A DNA stretch of 64,000 nt, from assembly GCA_041946965.1 (NCBI GenBank), contig JBHGBM010000066.1, positions 22,067 to 86,066 of the forward strand. The letters run 5' to 3'. A program made the position numbers and the translations under genes. Source of the DNA: JBHGBM01 sp041946965. Its GTDB lineage: Bacteria > Acidobacteriota > Terriglobia > Bryobacterales > Bryobacteraceae. The notes below the pieces were generated by a model, which was given only the letters and a program-made list of their open reading frames with translations, was not told where the DNA came from and did no database searches. This document shows positions 54,996 to 63,573 of this stretch, piece by piece. Numbering within the stretch: position 1 is the stretch's first letter; each line of letters opens with the position of its first letter.

Positions 54996-56035
54996 GGCAC
55001 CATCCTCACCGAGTAGAGCCCGGGGCCCCCGGCGCCGCGTCCCGTGCCTCCCTCTACCGCGGCGCCCACGTATTCGGCGCAGCACGGGGCGGTGTTCTTA
55101 TCGCCGCAGGGCGCCAGCGGCAGGAAGAAGACCGCGAACCCCGACACGTAAGCGGGATCGGCGTGATTGTTCACGGCCACCAGCAGCAGGCGCCGGCCGT
55201 TGCCGGCGTAGGCGGCGTAAGTGGCGGCGGTCCGGTCCGTATCCTGGAGGATGCGCTGCTCCATGGCCTCGGTCACGCTGTCCTGCCCGGTGAACATGGT
55301 CAGAACGCTGCCCACGGTGAGCGGATTCGGCAGGAAGAAACTGTTGTTGACGATGGCTTCGCGGGCCGCCGAGGACCCGCTGCCCTGTCCCACGTCGATG
55401 TACCCGCGGTCGGCCGATCCTCCGGCAGGCAGGAAACCAACGTCCCCGGAGCACTGGTTGCCGGGTTTCTCGCGCTGCCCCGGCGGCGGCCAGCGCAGTG
55501 TGTACCTCTGCCCCGGCGTGAAACCGAAGTTGGGGTCGGAGGGATTGTGCGCGTCGGGAGAGAACGGCGCGAGCCCCTCGCCGAGGCCCGGCTGCATGGT
55601 CTGGCCGGCGGTGGAAACGGCGCTCACCTGCTGGCTCGACGCCAAACCGGGCAGGAGCGGCAGAAAGTAGAGCGGAATCGAGGAGGTGACGCGGACGCGT
55701 ACGAAGCGGTACCCGGCGGCCGAAGCCGGTGCGGCCTCGAACGGCCCCGCCGCGCTGGCCGCGAAGGCGCCCGTAGCGTTGTGAACCGGCTGGGTGGCGA
55801 ACATCCAGCGGTTGGCGCCGTTGCCGGGGCCGGTCGCCAGCGCCTGCCGCGCGCGCTCGAGCCCGGCCGCGCTGCCATCGAGCTGAAAGGCCGCGTAAAG
55901 CGCCGCTTCGTCGGTGAAGACTTGCAGTTCGCTGCGGGCAATGAACAGCCGCGCCACGTCGAGGGCCAGCCCGGCGGCCAGCAGGGCGGCGATCAACGCC
56001 GCGGCGGTGGTCAGCAGCACGAACCCGCGGGTCAC
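54992..56035 (-). CDS. TadG-like (pseudo)pilin protein
   Basis: This 347-residue protein has a short basic start, one membrane helix (about 5-28, VLLTTAAALIAALLAAGLAL), and the DVARLFIARSELQVFTDEAA segment that TadG proteins share. A long extracytoplasmic part of low identity follows. The start is a GTG at 56035 without a clear ribosome-binding site. It heads the TadG-TadE-TadE operon and diverges from the TadZ-like gene by 77 bp. Confidence 0.82.
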   Translation of the reverse strand: MTRGFVLLTTAAALIAALLAAGLALDVARLFIARSELQVFTDEAALYAAFQLDGSAAGLERARQALATGPGNGANRWMFATQPVHNATGAFAASAAGPFEAAPASAAGYRFVRVRVTSSIPLYFLPLLPGLASSQQVSAVSTAGQTMQPGLGEGLAPFSPDAHNPSDPNFGFTPGQRYTLRWPPPGQREKPGNQCSGDVGFLPAGGSADRGYIDVGQGSGSSAAREAIVNNSFFLPNPLTVGSVLTMFTGQDSVTEAMEQRILQDTDRTAATYAAYAGNGRRLLLVAVNNHADPAYVSGFAVFFLPLAPCGDKNTAPCCAEYVGAAVEGGTGRGAGGPGLYSVRMVP

Positions 56036-56112
56036 AGGGTTCGTATCGGCAGGTCCAGCGTAAATATGAACGGTCTAATACTTGCTCCCGCGCCGCCGAT
56101 TTGAACTTAAGG

Positions 56113-57318
56113 ATGCAGTCGAGAGGCGAAAATCCGGGCTGGCGCCCGCTGATCATCTGTGCGGATTCCGGTCTTGCCCAGGGGCTTGCCGGGGCCATGC
56201 GCGAGTTGTGCCTGGAGGAGGCCGCCAGGTTTTCCTCCTATCCTTCGCGGGCGGTGGCCACGCAAATGGTGACGGACAAGAAGTGCGACGTCTGTCTCTT
56301 GGATGTCGCCACCTCGCCGGAGATCGCCATGCCGCTGGTGGCGGGAATGGCGGAAGTGGTTCCGGTGGTGGCCATGCACACGGCCCACGACCCCGAGGCG
56401 ATCCTGCGCTGCCTGCGGCGCGGCGCGGGCGAATTCCTGTTTGAGCCGCTCACCGCCGAACAGCTCAGCACGGTGCTGGAGCGGTTGGCGAAACTGCGCG
56501 GGCCCCGGAAGAAGCGGCGTCTCGGGACGTGCTACTGCGTGGTCCCGGGAAAGCCGGGTTCCGGCGCCACCACCATGGCCGCGCACCTGGCGGCCGAAGT
56601 GGCCCGGCGCGGTTCCGGCCGGGTGTTGCTGGCCGACCTGGACCTCTTCTCGGGGTCGGTGGGCTTCCAACTCAAGCTGAAGGGCGAGTTCACCGCCGCC
56701 GACGTGTTCGCGCAGGCGCACGCCATGGACGCCGAACTCTGGCGCCGGCTGGCGGTGCCGTGGCGCAACCTGGACGTGCTGCTGGCTCCGGAGACGCCGC
56801 TGCGCCAGTCGCCTTCGCCGGAGGCGGTGGCCGCCGTGCTGACGTTCTGGCGTGAAAACTACGACGTGATGGTGCTGGACAGCGCCGGCGCCCATTGCGA
56901 CCTGGCGCTGGCGGCGGCCCGCCTGGCGGAGAACGTGCTCGCCGCCGCCACCGACGGGCTCGAAGCGCTTCACGCCACCCGGCGCTCGCTCGACTGGCTG
57001 GAACGCCAGGGCGTGGAACGCGGCCGGATACGGCTGGTTGTGCGGCACGTTCCGGGCGGCTTGGGCGAGGGCGCCGTGCGCGCCGCGCTCGGCCGCGAGA
57101 TCTTCTTCACCGCCGCCGACGATCCCGCCGGCGCCCGCGAAGCCCTTCTGGAGGGCGGACTGGCGGTGCCCGGCTCACGGCTGGCGCGGTCGGCCGCGGG
57201 GCTGGCCGCCTGCCTGGCCGGCGTCTCGCCGGCGCCGGAGCGATCCCGGCCTTCTCTGGCGGCCTCCCTGTTTTCCCTGCTGCGAAAACCAGCCGTTTCT
57301 CCCGCAAAAATCGGGTAA
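56113..57318 (+). CDS. TadZ/CpaE-like pilus localisation ATPase
   Basis: This 401-residue protein has a receiver-like N-terminal half (about 1-130: PLIICADSGLAQGLAGAMRE, CLLDVATSPE, RRGAGEFLFEPLTAEQL). A ParA/MinD-type half (from about 140) follows. The deviant Walker A reads PGKPGSGATTMAAHLAAEVA. The usual P-loop Lys is Ala, as in many TadZ/CpaE proteins, while the first Lys is kept. VLLADLDLFSGSVGF is the Walker A' Asp. Such proteins direct Tad pilus machinery to the pole. The start could also be TTG at 56101. The two Flp pilin genes follow directly. Confidence 0.87.
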   Translation: MQSRGENPGWRPLIICADSGLAQGLAGAMRELCLEEAARFSSYPSRAVATQMVTDKKCDVCLLDVATSPEIAMPLVAGMAEVVPVVAMHTAHDPEAILRCLRRGAGEFLFEPLTAEQLSTVLERLAKLRGPRKKRRLGTCYCVVPGKPGSGATTMAAHLAAEVARRGSGRVLLADLDLFSGSVGFQLKLKGEFTAADVFAQAHAMDAELWRRLAVPWRNLDVLLAPETPLRQSPSPEAVAAVLTFWRENYDVMVLDSAGAHCDLALAAARLAENVLAAATDGLEALHATRRSLDWLERQGVERGRIRLVVRHVPGGLGEGAVRAALGREIFFTAADDPAGAREALLEGGLAVPGSRLARSAAGLAACLAGVSPAPERSRPSLAASLFSLLRKPAVSPAKIG

Positions 57319-57366
57319 AGCTCCGTTGCTGCGACGCGATATGGCTGAACGAAAGCGTTTTTGCGA

Positions 57367-57540
57367 ATGCAAATGTGGGCTTTCTGGACCAACGGGAAGG
57401 AGGAAGGGCAGGACCTGGTGGAGTACGCGCTCCTGGCCGGGCTGATGGCTGTGGCGGTAGTCGCCGCCATGCCCACGCTCAACGCGGCCGCTGGCGCTCT
57501 GCTCTCCCGCGTGGGATCGGTCATTTCAACCGGCTTTTGA
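57367..57540 (+). CDS. Flp-type pilin 1
   Basis: This 57-residue protein has a short polar leader, the prepilin peptidase site G-Q-D-L-V-E-Y-A-L-L-A-G-L (cleavage after Gly, Glu at +5, then Tyr), and a hydrophobic helix that is the pilin body. This is the Flp/Fap pattern. An ATG two codons later (57373) is an alternative start. The next gene is a close paralogue. No Shine-Dalgarno is visible. Confidence 0.9.
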   Translation: MQMWAFWTNGKEEGQDLVEYALLAGLMAVAVVAAMPTLNAAAGALLSRVGSVISTGF

Positions 57541-57568
57541 GCCGGCACAAAGGAAGGAGAAGCGGAAC

Positions 57569-57742
57569 ATGGAGAAATTGCGCGCGTTCTGGAACGAAGA
57601 GGACGGGCAGGACATGGTGGAGTACGCCCTGATGGCGGGACTGGTGGCGGTAGCGGCCGTAGCGGCCACGCCCGCGCTCAGCGCCACGGTGAGCAACGTT
57701 TTCTCGCGCATCGGCTCGATCGTAGCGGCTAACGTGAACTGA
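57569..57742 (+). CDS. Flp-type pilin 2
   Basis: This 57-residue protein has the same layout as pilin 1. The leader reads MEKLRAFWNEEDG, and the processed segment QDMVEYALMAGLVAVAAVAA follows. AAGGAAGGAGA lies about eight bases before the ATG, a stronger site than for pilin 1, so this may be the main pilin. A strong terminator follows five bases after the stop. Confidence 0.92.
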   Translation: MEKLRAFWNEEDGQDMVEYALMAGLVAVAAVAATPALSATVSNVFSRIGSIVAANVN

Positions 57743-57746
57743 TTTT

Positions 57747-57787
57747 CTCCGGCGGCGGCGCGGGCGTCCGCCGCCGGAGTTTTTTTT
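57747..57787 (+). terminator. Rho-independent terminator after the Flp pilin genes
   Basis: A perfect 12-bp stem (CTCCGGCGGCGG at 57747-57758 with CCGCCGCCGGAG at 57768-57779) around a nine-base loop is followed by eight T residues. It ends the TadZ/pilin operon. Confidence 0.95.
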
Positions 57788-57847
57788 CGAACCGGTGAGT
57801 CCCCCCACCGGCATCTGCAATGCGGGTATAGTGTGGGCTTCCGCAAT

Positions 57848-59362
57848 ATGAGAAGCCTGGTGTGGTTATCCCTCCTCGCCGTTGCGGCGCACGCGGGCGA
57901 ATTGCAGCTTCGCATCACGGACGCCGCCACCGGCAAACCGCTGGCCGCGCGCGTGTTGGTTCGCGATGCGGCCGGCAGGTCCTGCGTGCCCCCCGGCGCC
58001 GTCCAGGAACCCATCGGACCGGACCGCTGGTTCGCCTGCGACGGAGAAGCGCGCCTTCAGGCGCCCTCCGGCAGACTCACGGTGCGCGTGGAACGCGGCA
58101 CGGAGTACCGGACATCGCTCGCCGCCATACAGCTTGGCGAGCGCGCATCCCATCGCGTCGCGATGCGCCGTTGGATCGATATGCGGGCGCGCGGTTACTC
58201 CTCCGGCGAAAACCACCTGCACGTCCCCGCGGACCATCTGCCGGCGCTGCTGGCGGCCGAAGACCTGAACTTCGGCACTTCCTTCCACTGGTGGAACGGT
58301 CCCCATCTGCCTCTGCCCGGCGATCCCGGACGCTTCGCGCGCGGCTCCACCATCTTCGACGCCGAGGTCGAGCACCAGTGGGGCGCGCTCTATCTGATCG
58401 GGCTGAAGAAGCCCATGCCGCTGGCGGCCGACCGCGGCCGGGCCAACCTGGCTTTTGCCCGGCTCGCCCGCGAGCAGGGCGCGCTGATCTGCTATCAGGG
58501 CGGATGGTCGCGGGAGGTGCTGGTGGACGCCCTGCTCGGACTGGTGGACGTGGTCAACGTCTGCAACAACAATTTCCACCGCCACAAGTATCAGCCCCGC
58601 TCCCAGTACTCGAACCTGCTGGATGCCGCCGGGTTGCCCCGGTATGAAGGCACCGCCGACGGCATGATGCGGATGAACACCGATACCTGGTACCGGCTGC
58701 TCAACTGCGGTTTGCGCCTGGCGGCGGGCGCGGGTTCCGCCACCGGCGCCAAGACCACACCCATCGGATACAACCGCGCCTATGTGCGCCTGGCGCGGGA
58801 TGCCGGCGTGCGGGAGTTTCTGGAAGCGTGGAGGCAAGGGCGCAATTTCGTCACCAACGGGCCCATGCTGTTCCTTACCGCGGAGGGGCGTGGACCGGGC
58901 GATACCATCGCGCTGCCCCGCGGGGGCGGCAAGGTGCGGGTGCGGGTGAGCGCGGTCTCGGACCAGCCGCTGCGGTCGCTCGAGATCGTGGTGAACGGCA
59001 GGGTGGCGGCGTCCTCGCAAACCGGCGAGCTCCAGGCGGTGCTCGATGTGCGGGAGGGATCCTGGATCGCGGCGCGCGCCACCGCCGAGGACACCCTCCT
59101 GTCCGACGCCGAGATGGCGCGCTACGCCACGGAGAACAAGATGGGCGGCGAGGCGCCCACACGCCTGCGCTTCGGCCACACCAGCCCCGTTTATGTCACC
59201 GCCGGTGGCGCGGGGGCGCGGGTGTCCGCCGCCGTGGAAGAGGCACGCCGCATGCTGGACGCCTTCGAGCGTTTCGCCGCCCGCGCAACCTCGGCGGCGT
59301 GGCGCGGGGAAATCCTCGCCGCCCTGCCGGAGGCGCGGGCGCGGCTGGAACACGCCCGTTAG
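57848..59362 (+). CDS. Exported CehA/McbA-type metallohydrolase
   Basis: This 504-residue protein has a signal peptide (MRSLVWLSLLAVAAHAGE). An Ig-like N-terminal segment (about 20-100) follows. The PHP-like hydrolase core opens with GENHLHVPADHLPALLAAED (H-x-H) and has HWWNGPHLPLP, GALICYQGGW and later RNFVTNGPMLFL. This matches the CehA/McbA family, whose known members cleave carbamates or modify microcin. The actual substrate here is unknown. The ATG at 57848 begins the signal peptide. The gene ends four bases inside the end of the convergent lipoprotein gene. Confidence 0.82.
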   Translation: MRSLVWLSLLAVAAHAGELQLRITDAATGKPLAARVLVRDAAGRSCVPPGAVQEPIGPDRWFACDGEARLQAPSGRLTVRVERGTEYRTSLAAIQLGERASHRVAMRRWIDMRARGYSSGENHLHVPADHLPALLAAEDLNFGTSFHWWNGPHLPLPGDPGRFARGSTIFDAEVEHQWGALYLIGLKKPMPLAADRGRANLAFARLAREQGALICYQGGWSREVLVDALLGLVDVVNVCNNNFHRHKYQPRSQYSNLLDAAGLPRYEGTADGMMRMNTDTWYRLLNCGLRLAAGAGSATGAKTTPIGYNRAYVRLARDAGVREFLEAWRQGRNFVTNGPMLFLTAEGRGPGDTIALPRGGGKVRVRVSAVSDQPLRSLEIVVNGRVAASSQTGELQAVLDVREGSWIAARATAEDTLLSDAEMARYATENKMGGEAPTRLRFGHTSPVYVTAGGAGARVSAAVEEARRMLDAFERFAARATSAAWRGEILAALPEARARLEHAR

Positions 59363-60192
59363 CTGATCTTGGCCTTCTTCATGGTCTTTTCGATCTTCGC
59401 AGCGAGGTCCTTGGCCGGCTTGCTGGGCGGCAACGCGGCGACGGCTTCTTGCGCCTCCTTGAGCAGCAACTTCATCCGGTTGGGCTGATCCAGCCGCGTG
59501 GCGGTGAACAGTTGCGACTGGTCGTGCAGCATGTTGGCCATGGCGAGCACGAAGGTGTTGCGTGGGGCCTGCCCGGCCTTGAAAATCTCCTGGGCTTTGG
59601 CGGCGCTTTCCGGCGCCCCCGTGGCGCGGCAGGCGGAGAGCACCACGCCGTGCTGCAAAGTGGCCCGCTGGAGCCGTTCCAGTTCGGCCTCGGGAATGAA
59701 GATCCCGCTGGCGGTCTTCTCGAGTTCCTGCGGAGGGGTGATGCTGCCCGAAGGATAGTCGAACTTGAGGACGACGTTCTCGCTCTTGTCGGCGGCCTGA
59801 TAGCGGTGAAAAGCTTCGGTGAATTGCAGCGCCGCGTTGGCGGCGGAACCGCGGAACAGCGTCACCTGCCGCCGGAAGGGCATGGGGTTCTTGCGGTTGG
59901 CGCGCGCGCCGGCTTCGTAGTGCTCGGCCAGTTCGTAATAGCCTTGCGCCAGGCCCGCCGTGAGAATCACTTCCCATACCCGGGCTTGTTGCGTGAATTC
60001 GTTGTCGCTCTTAGTGATCAGTGCCAGGTTTTCGGCGGTTTTCTGGTAATCGCCGGCGGCGTAGGTTTGTCTGGCAGCGGCCCAGTAAAACCCCGGTGTC
60101 CCCGGCTGCGGCGGCCTGGGTCCGGTGGAGCAGGAAAGAGTCAGCGCCAGGATGGCAAAAAGGCAAATCAGCAGCGTCCGGTTCGCTCGCAT
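59359..60192 (-). CDS. Predicted lipoprotein of unknown function, helical
   Basis: This 277-residue protein begins MRANRTLLICLFAILALTLS with Cys next, a likely signal-peptidase II site with a poor -3 residue. The mature part is helical with TPR-like spacing (FYWAAARQTYAAGDYQKTAE). A Lys-rich end (KDLAAKIEKTMKKAK) closes it. No enzyme motif is seen. GGGAGG stands six bases before the ATG at 60192. The sulfatase gene lies immediately upstream on the same strand. Confidence 0.78.
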   Translation of the reverse strand: MRANRTLLICLFAILALTLSCSTGPRPPQPGTPGFYWAAARQTYAAGDYQKTAENLALITKSDNEFTQQARVWEVILTAGLAQGYYELAEHYEAGARANRKNPMPFRRQVTLFRGSAANAALQFTEAFHRYQAADKSENVVLKFDYPSGSITPPQELEKTASGIFIPEAELERLQRATLQHGVVLSACRATGAPESAAKAQEIFKAGQAPRNTFVLAMANMLHDQSQLFTATRLDQPNRMKLLLKEAQEAVAALPPSKPAKDLAAKIEKTMKKAKIS

Positions 60193-60280
60193 AGTTTCCT
60201 CCCAGCCAGCATCCAGGGTCTCCCAGACGGCCCCGTTCAATTATAGGACTTGCCGCCCGCAATGCAAGGGGATAAAGCGC

Positions 60281-61702
60281 TTACCTGCCCGCGGAAACCG
60301 GCGCGAGCAGCGGGTCCTGCGAATCCACCAGCCAGTCGATCAGGGCCCTCTCCATTTCGTGGCGCTGCCCGGCGGCCGCCGGATCGTCATACCGGTTGTA
60401 AAGCTCGTGGGGATCTTCGCGCAGGTTGTACAGCTCGCCGTGGGGCGCCCGGACGTAGTGCACCAGCTTCCAGTCGCGCGTGCGGATCATCTTGGTTCCG
60501 GCGAACTCGCCGTGCACCGGGCGCTCCTTCTGCTCGCGCAGCAGGGAGCGGCCCTGCACCGCCTGTGGGACCGGCAGGCCCAGCGATTCCAGCACCGTGG
60601 GCACAACGTCGATCTCTTCGGTGAGGCGGGCCACGCGCTGCCCCTTCGGGATGCCCGGACCACGCAGGATCAGCGGCACCCGCAGAACTTCGTCATAGAA
60701 GTAGCCGCCCTTGAAAAGCAGCCCGTGGTCGCCGAGCATTTCGCCGTGATCGGAGGTGACCACCACCAGGGTGCGGGCGTCCAGGCCCGAACTGCGAAGT
60801 TCTTCCAGAATGAGCCCGATGTACTTGTCGTTCTCCGAGATCATCCCGTAGTAATACGATTTCACCCGGTCGAGATCGCGCGGCGTCATCGTCCGCAGGT
60901 CGAAGCCGACCGAGGATTCGAGCGCCTTGCGCTGATAGGCCGGCTTGTTGTCCATCTCGTTAGGACGGGTGTGCGACGGGGGGAAAGCCGCGTCTTGGTA
61001 CATGCGGTCGTAGGGCGCCGGAGGATCGAAGGGATGATGCGGCTTGCGAAAATTCACGTGGAGGAAGAAGGCGCGGCCGCGGTGGGCGCGCACAAACTCG
61101 ATCGCCTTGCCGGCCCAGAACGGCGTGTCGTCGAGTTCCTCGGGCCACGGCACGGCAGCGGCCTGAAACTGTTTCTTGGCGAGCGCCTCGAATTCGCGCA
61201 GCAGCGCCGCGCGCCGGGAACTCACTTTGGGCCCCCTCCAGCCGTGTTTCTCGAGCAGCGCCGCATGTTCCCCCACGCTCGCCAGTACGGACTGGAAGCC
61301 GCCCAGGAACTTCGTGGGAGCGAACGGCATGTCGCCGACTGCGGCCGTGACGTATCCCTCGCGGCCAAGCATGTGCGCGAGGGTCTGTTCGCTATCGGGC
61401 AGGCGGAAAAGGTTCGACGGCGTGCGGTTCACGTGCGGATAGCGGCCCGTGTGCAGGGCGGAGCGCGAAGGCACGCACTGAGGGCATTGCACGAAGTGCC
61501 GGTCGAAGACGAGGCCCTCGGCGGCGAGCGCGTCCAGGTTTGGAGTGCGGACCACGGGGTTGCCGTAGCTGCCCACGCAATCGGCGCGGTGCTGGTCGTT
61601 GGTGATCAACAGGACGTTGATCTTGGAGGAGGGTGGCTGCGCCGGGGCGGGCGCGGCCGCGCCGGCCAGCGCGGCATGAAACTGGCGCCGGGTCAGGGTC
61701 AT
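60281..61702 (-). CDS. Exported sulfatase (arylsulfatase family)
   Basis: This 473-residue type I sulfatase carries the formylglycine signature C-x-P-S-R as CVPSRSALHTGRYP, with Cys76. The metal-binding N-terminal VLLITNDQHRADCVGSYGNP, the catalytic region ENDKYIGLILEEL and VVVTSDHGEMLGDHGL follow. A twin-arginine-like start (TRRQFHAALAGAAAPAPAQ) predicts export. An anaerobic or oxygen-dependent sulfatase-maturing enzyme must exist elsewhere. Carbohydrate sulfates are the usual substrates, but none can be assigned. Confidence 0.92.
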   Translation of the reverse strand: MTLTRRQFHAALAGAAAPAPAQPPSSKINVLLITNDQHRADCVGSYGNPVVRTPNLDALAAEGLVFDRHFVQCPQCVPSRSALHTGRYPHVNRTPSNLFRLPDSEQTLAHMLGREGYVTAAVGDMPFAPTKFLGGFQSVLASVGEHAALLEKHGWRGPKVSSRRAALLREFEALAKKQFQAAAVPWPEELDDTPFWAGKAIEFVRAHRGRAFFLHVNFRKPHHPFDPPAPYDRMYQDAAFPPSHTRPNEMDNKPAYQRKALESSVGFDLRTMTPRDLDRVKSYYYGMISENDKYIGLILEELRSSGLDARTLVVVTSDHGEMLGDHGLLFKGGYFYDEVLRVPLILRGPGIPKGQRVARLTEEIDVVPTVLESLGLPVPQAVQGRSLLREQKERPVHGEFAGTKMIRTRDWKLVHYVRAPHGELYNLREDPHELYNRYDDPAAAGQRHEMERALIDWLVDSQDPLLAPVSAGR

Positions 61703-61722
61703 AGGGCGATCCCTATTTTACG

Positions 61723-62340
61723 CTAAGGCTCCGGTTCGATTCCGGCCCGCGCCTCCTCCACCGCAAACCAGGCTTGACAGTCGAATGGCAGCCTGTCGGC
61801 CGGCCGCACGCCGGCCTCCCGCAGTTTGGCAAAGAACGGCAGGAGACTGGCGGGCTGCACGAGCACTTTTTCCACCGTGGACAAACGGATTTGCAGGCCG
61901 AATTGCCGGAAAACCGCACGCAATTCCTCGTAAAGTCCAGTCTCGTTCGCCAGTTTCCGCACCCAACCGTTGGGGTCGCCGCCGCGGGGCGCGCCCCGCA
62001 CCGCATCCCATTCCACAGAGCGCTTGGCCGCCAGGGCCAGCCGCAGGGCCATGGTGGCGTCGCGGGCGCCGTCCGGGTACAGACGCCCCCAGCTCAGGGT
62101 GCGGATCCCGCCCGCTTCGAGCGATTTTCGCAACAGTCTCGCCATCAGCGGGGCCTGTTCGCCTAAGGGGAGTGCGCAATCGGACCGGTGGCGGATGAGG
62201 CCCTCGGCCTCCGGGGTCCAGGAAATTTTGCAGTCTCCTGCGGTGACGGCGTAGCCGGCGCCGCCCGGCTCTTGCGCGCGGGCTTGGGCGCAGGCCAGCA
62301 TCAGCCCGCACACCATCCAAAACGCTGCGTGCCTGAACAT
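61723..62340 (-). CDS. Exported protein of unknown function
   Basis: This 205-residue protein has a signal peptide (MFRHAAFWMVCGLMLACAQA, cut near ARAQ). The mature part has three cysteines (GDCKISW, RSDCALP, PFDCQAW). I recognise no family. GGAGG lies eight to nine bases before the ATG at 62340, which decides against the longer open frame. It is 20 bp upstream of the sulfatase gene on the same strand, so a functional link is possible. Confidence 0.75.
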   Translation of the reverse strand: MFRHAAFWMVCGLMLACAQARAQEPGGAGYAVTAGDCKISWTPEAEGLIRHRSDCALPLGEQAPLMARLLRKSLEAGGIRTLSWGRLYPDGARDATMALRLALAAKRSVEWDAVRGAPRGGDPNGWVRKLANETGLYEELRAVFRQFGLQIRLSTVEKVLVQPASLLPFFAKLREAGVRPADRLPFDCQAWFAVEEARAGIEPEP

Positions 62341-62477
62341 CTGATCGGCCTCCGGACCGGCCCTGGAATTATGCCAGCAGCCCATGCCCCGTGGCAACGG
62401 CGGGAATAGTACTCTTCCCCAAGCGGCAATATGGATTTTAAGATTGAAAGGCTGTAGTATCGGAAATCGCACCTTTG

Positions 62478-62494
62478 GGGCAAACTGTTTGCCC
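62478..62494. promoter_or_regulatory. Short hairpin upstream of the trypsin-like protease
   Basis: A perfect 7-bp stem (GGGCAAA, loop CTG, TTTGCCC) lies seven bases before the GGAGGA ribosome-binding site of the protease gene. It could affect translation or bind a regulator; there is no T-run, so it is not a standard terminator. The divergent gap (62341-62511) shows no clear sigma-70 promoter. Confidence 0.35.
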
Positions 62495-62511
62495 AACTAT
62501 CGGAGGAATTC

Positions 62512-63573
62512 GTGCCGGCTAAGATCGCAGCGAGGATCATTCTCCTTTCGGGCACCCTGATTCTGACCCAGCTCTGGGGGGATGGAGGGGCCAGTCACCA
62601 GAAGCGGAACCCGCACTTCGGAGTTTCCGGCGGCAACGTGAACGATATTTCCAAGCTGTACTGTTGCAGCGGCACGCTGGGAGCGCTGGTGGTCGCCGGG
62701 GGCACGCCTTACATCCTCAGCAACAACCACGTTCTGGCACGGTCCGACCAAGCCGCCGTGGGCGAGGACATTTCGCAGCCGGGCATGATCGACAGCGGGT
62801 GCCGGCCGGCCGATCTGGTTGCGGATTTCAGCGTCGCTCCGAAGCTCGGCAGCAACGTGGACGCAGCGCTGGCCCTGCTCAGGCCCGGGACCATGGACGC
62901 GACCGGGTTTATCGAGGACATCGGAGTCCCCGCCGCCACCGTGAGGCTCCCCGCCATCGGACTGCCGGTCGCCAAAAGCGGCCGCACGACAGGATTTACC
63001 ACCGGAACGATTTCTTCCATCAACACTTCGGTGCGGGTCACGTATCAGAAGGGCTGCGGGACGGGAAAGAAGTTCACGGTCTCCTACCGGAACCAGGTTG
63101 TGATCGGCGGTTCGGGCTTTTCGGCAGGGGGCGACTCGGGGTCGCTGATTGTGACCAACGATGCGGCGCACCAGCCGGTGGCGCTGCTGTTTGCGGGCAG
63201 CAGCACCTCGACCATCGGCAATCCGATGGATGAAGTGCTCACGAAGCTGAGCGGCGCGCTTGGCGTGCCGGTCGCTCTCCAGGGAAGCGCCGCGGTTTCG
63301 GCTATCGTGCCCGCGGGGCCTTCCCAGGCGCTGGTGGCCCAGGCGACCGAAGCCGTGAAGCAGCACGAGCAGGGGTGGATGGCGCACGGAAACGTGGCCG
63401 GTGTGGGCGTGGGAGCAGCCGATGAGAACCCGAACGAAGCGGTGATCGTGGTTTACATCGACCGCAACCAGGGCAACGTGCCCGATCTGCCGGACCAGGC
63501 CAGAGGATTCCGCGTGAAGCGTGTACCGGTGGAGCCGTTCGCGGCGCTGGGATGCTGCGCTTCCTGCCGCTGA
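62512..63573 (+). CDS. Exported trypsin-like serine protease with C-terminal accessory domain
   Basis: This 353-residue protein has a signal peptide (about 1-27). The chymotrypsin-like triad is His73 (ILSNNHVLA), Asp117 (GSNVDAALALL) and Ser209 (GGDSGSLIV). Many Gly and hydrophobic strands fit a double-barrel fold. It lacks PDZ domains. A C-terminal domain (about 285-345: HGNVAGVGVGAADENPNE and AVIVVYIDRNQGNVPDLP, then GFRVKRVPVEPF) is also found as the next gene. It ends with CCASC. The start is a GTG with GGAGGA five bases upstream. The substrate is unknown. Confidence 0.82.
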   Translation: MPAKIAARIILLSGTLILTQLWGDGGASHQKRNPHFGVSGGNVNDISKLYCCSGTLGALVVAGGTPYILSNNHVLARSDQAAVGEDISQPGMIDSGCRPADLVADFSVAPKLGSNVDAALALLRPGTMDATGFIEDIGVPAATVRLPAIGLPVAKSGRTTGFTTGTISSINTSVRVTYQKGCGTGKKFTVSYRNQVVIGGSGFSAGGDSGSLIVTNDAAHQPVALLFAGSSTSTIGNPMDEVLTKLSGALGVPVALQGSAAVSAIVPAGPSQALVAQATEAVKQHEQGWMAHGNVAGVGVGAADENPNEAVIVVYIDRNQGNVPDLPDQARGFRVKRVPVEPFAALGCCASCR

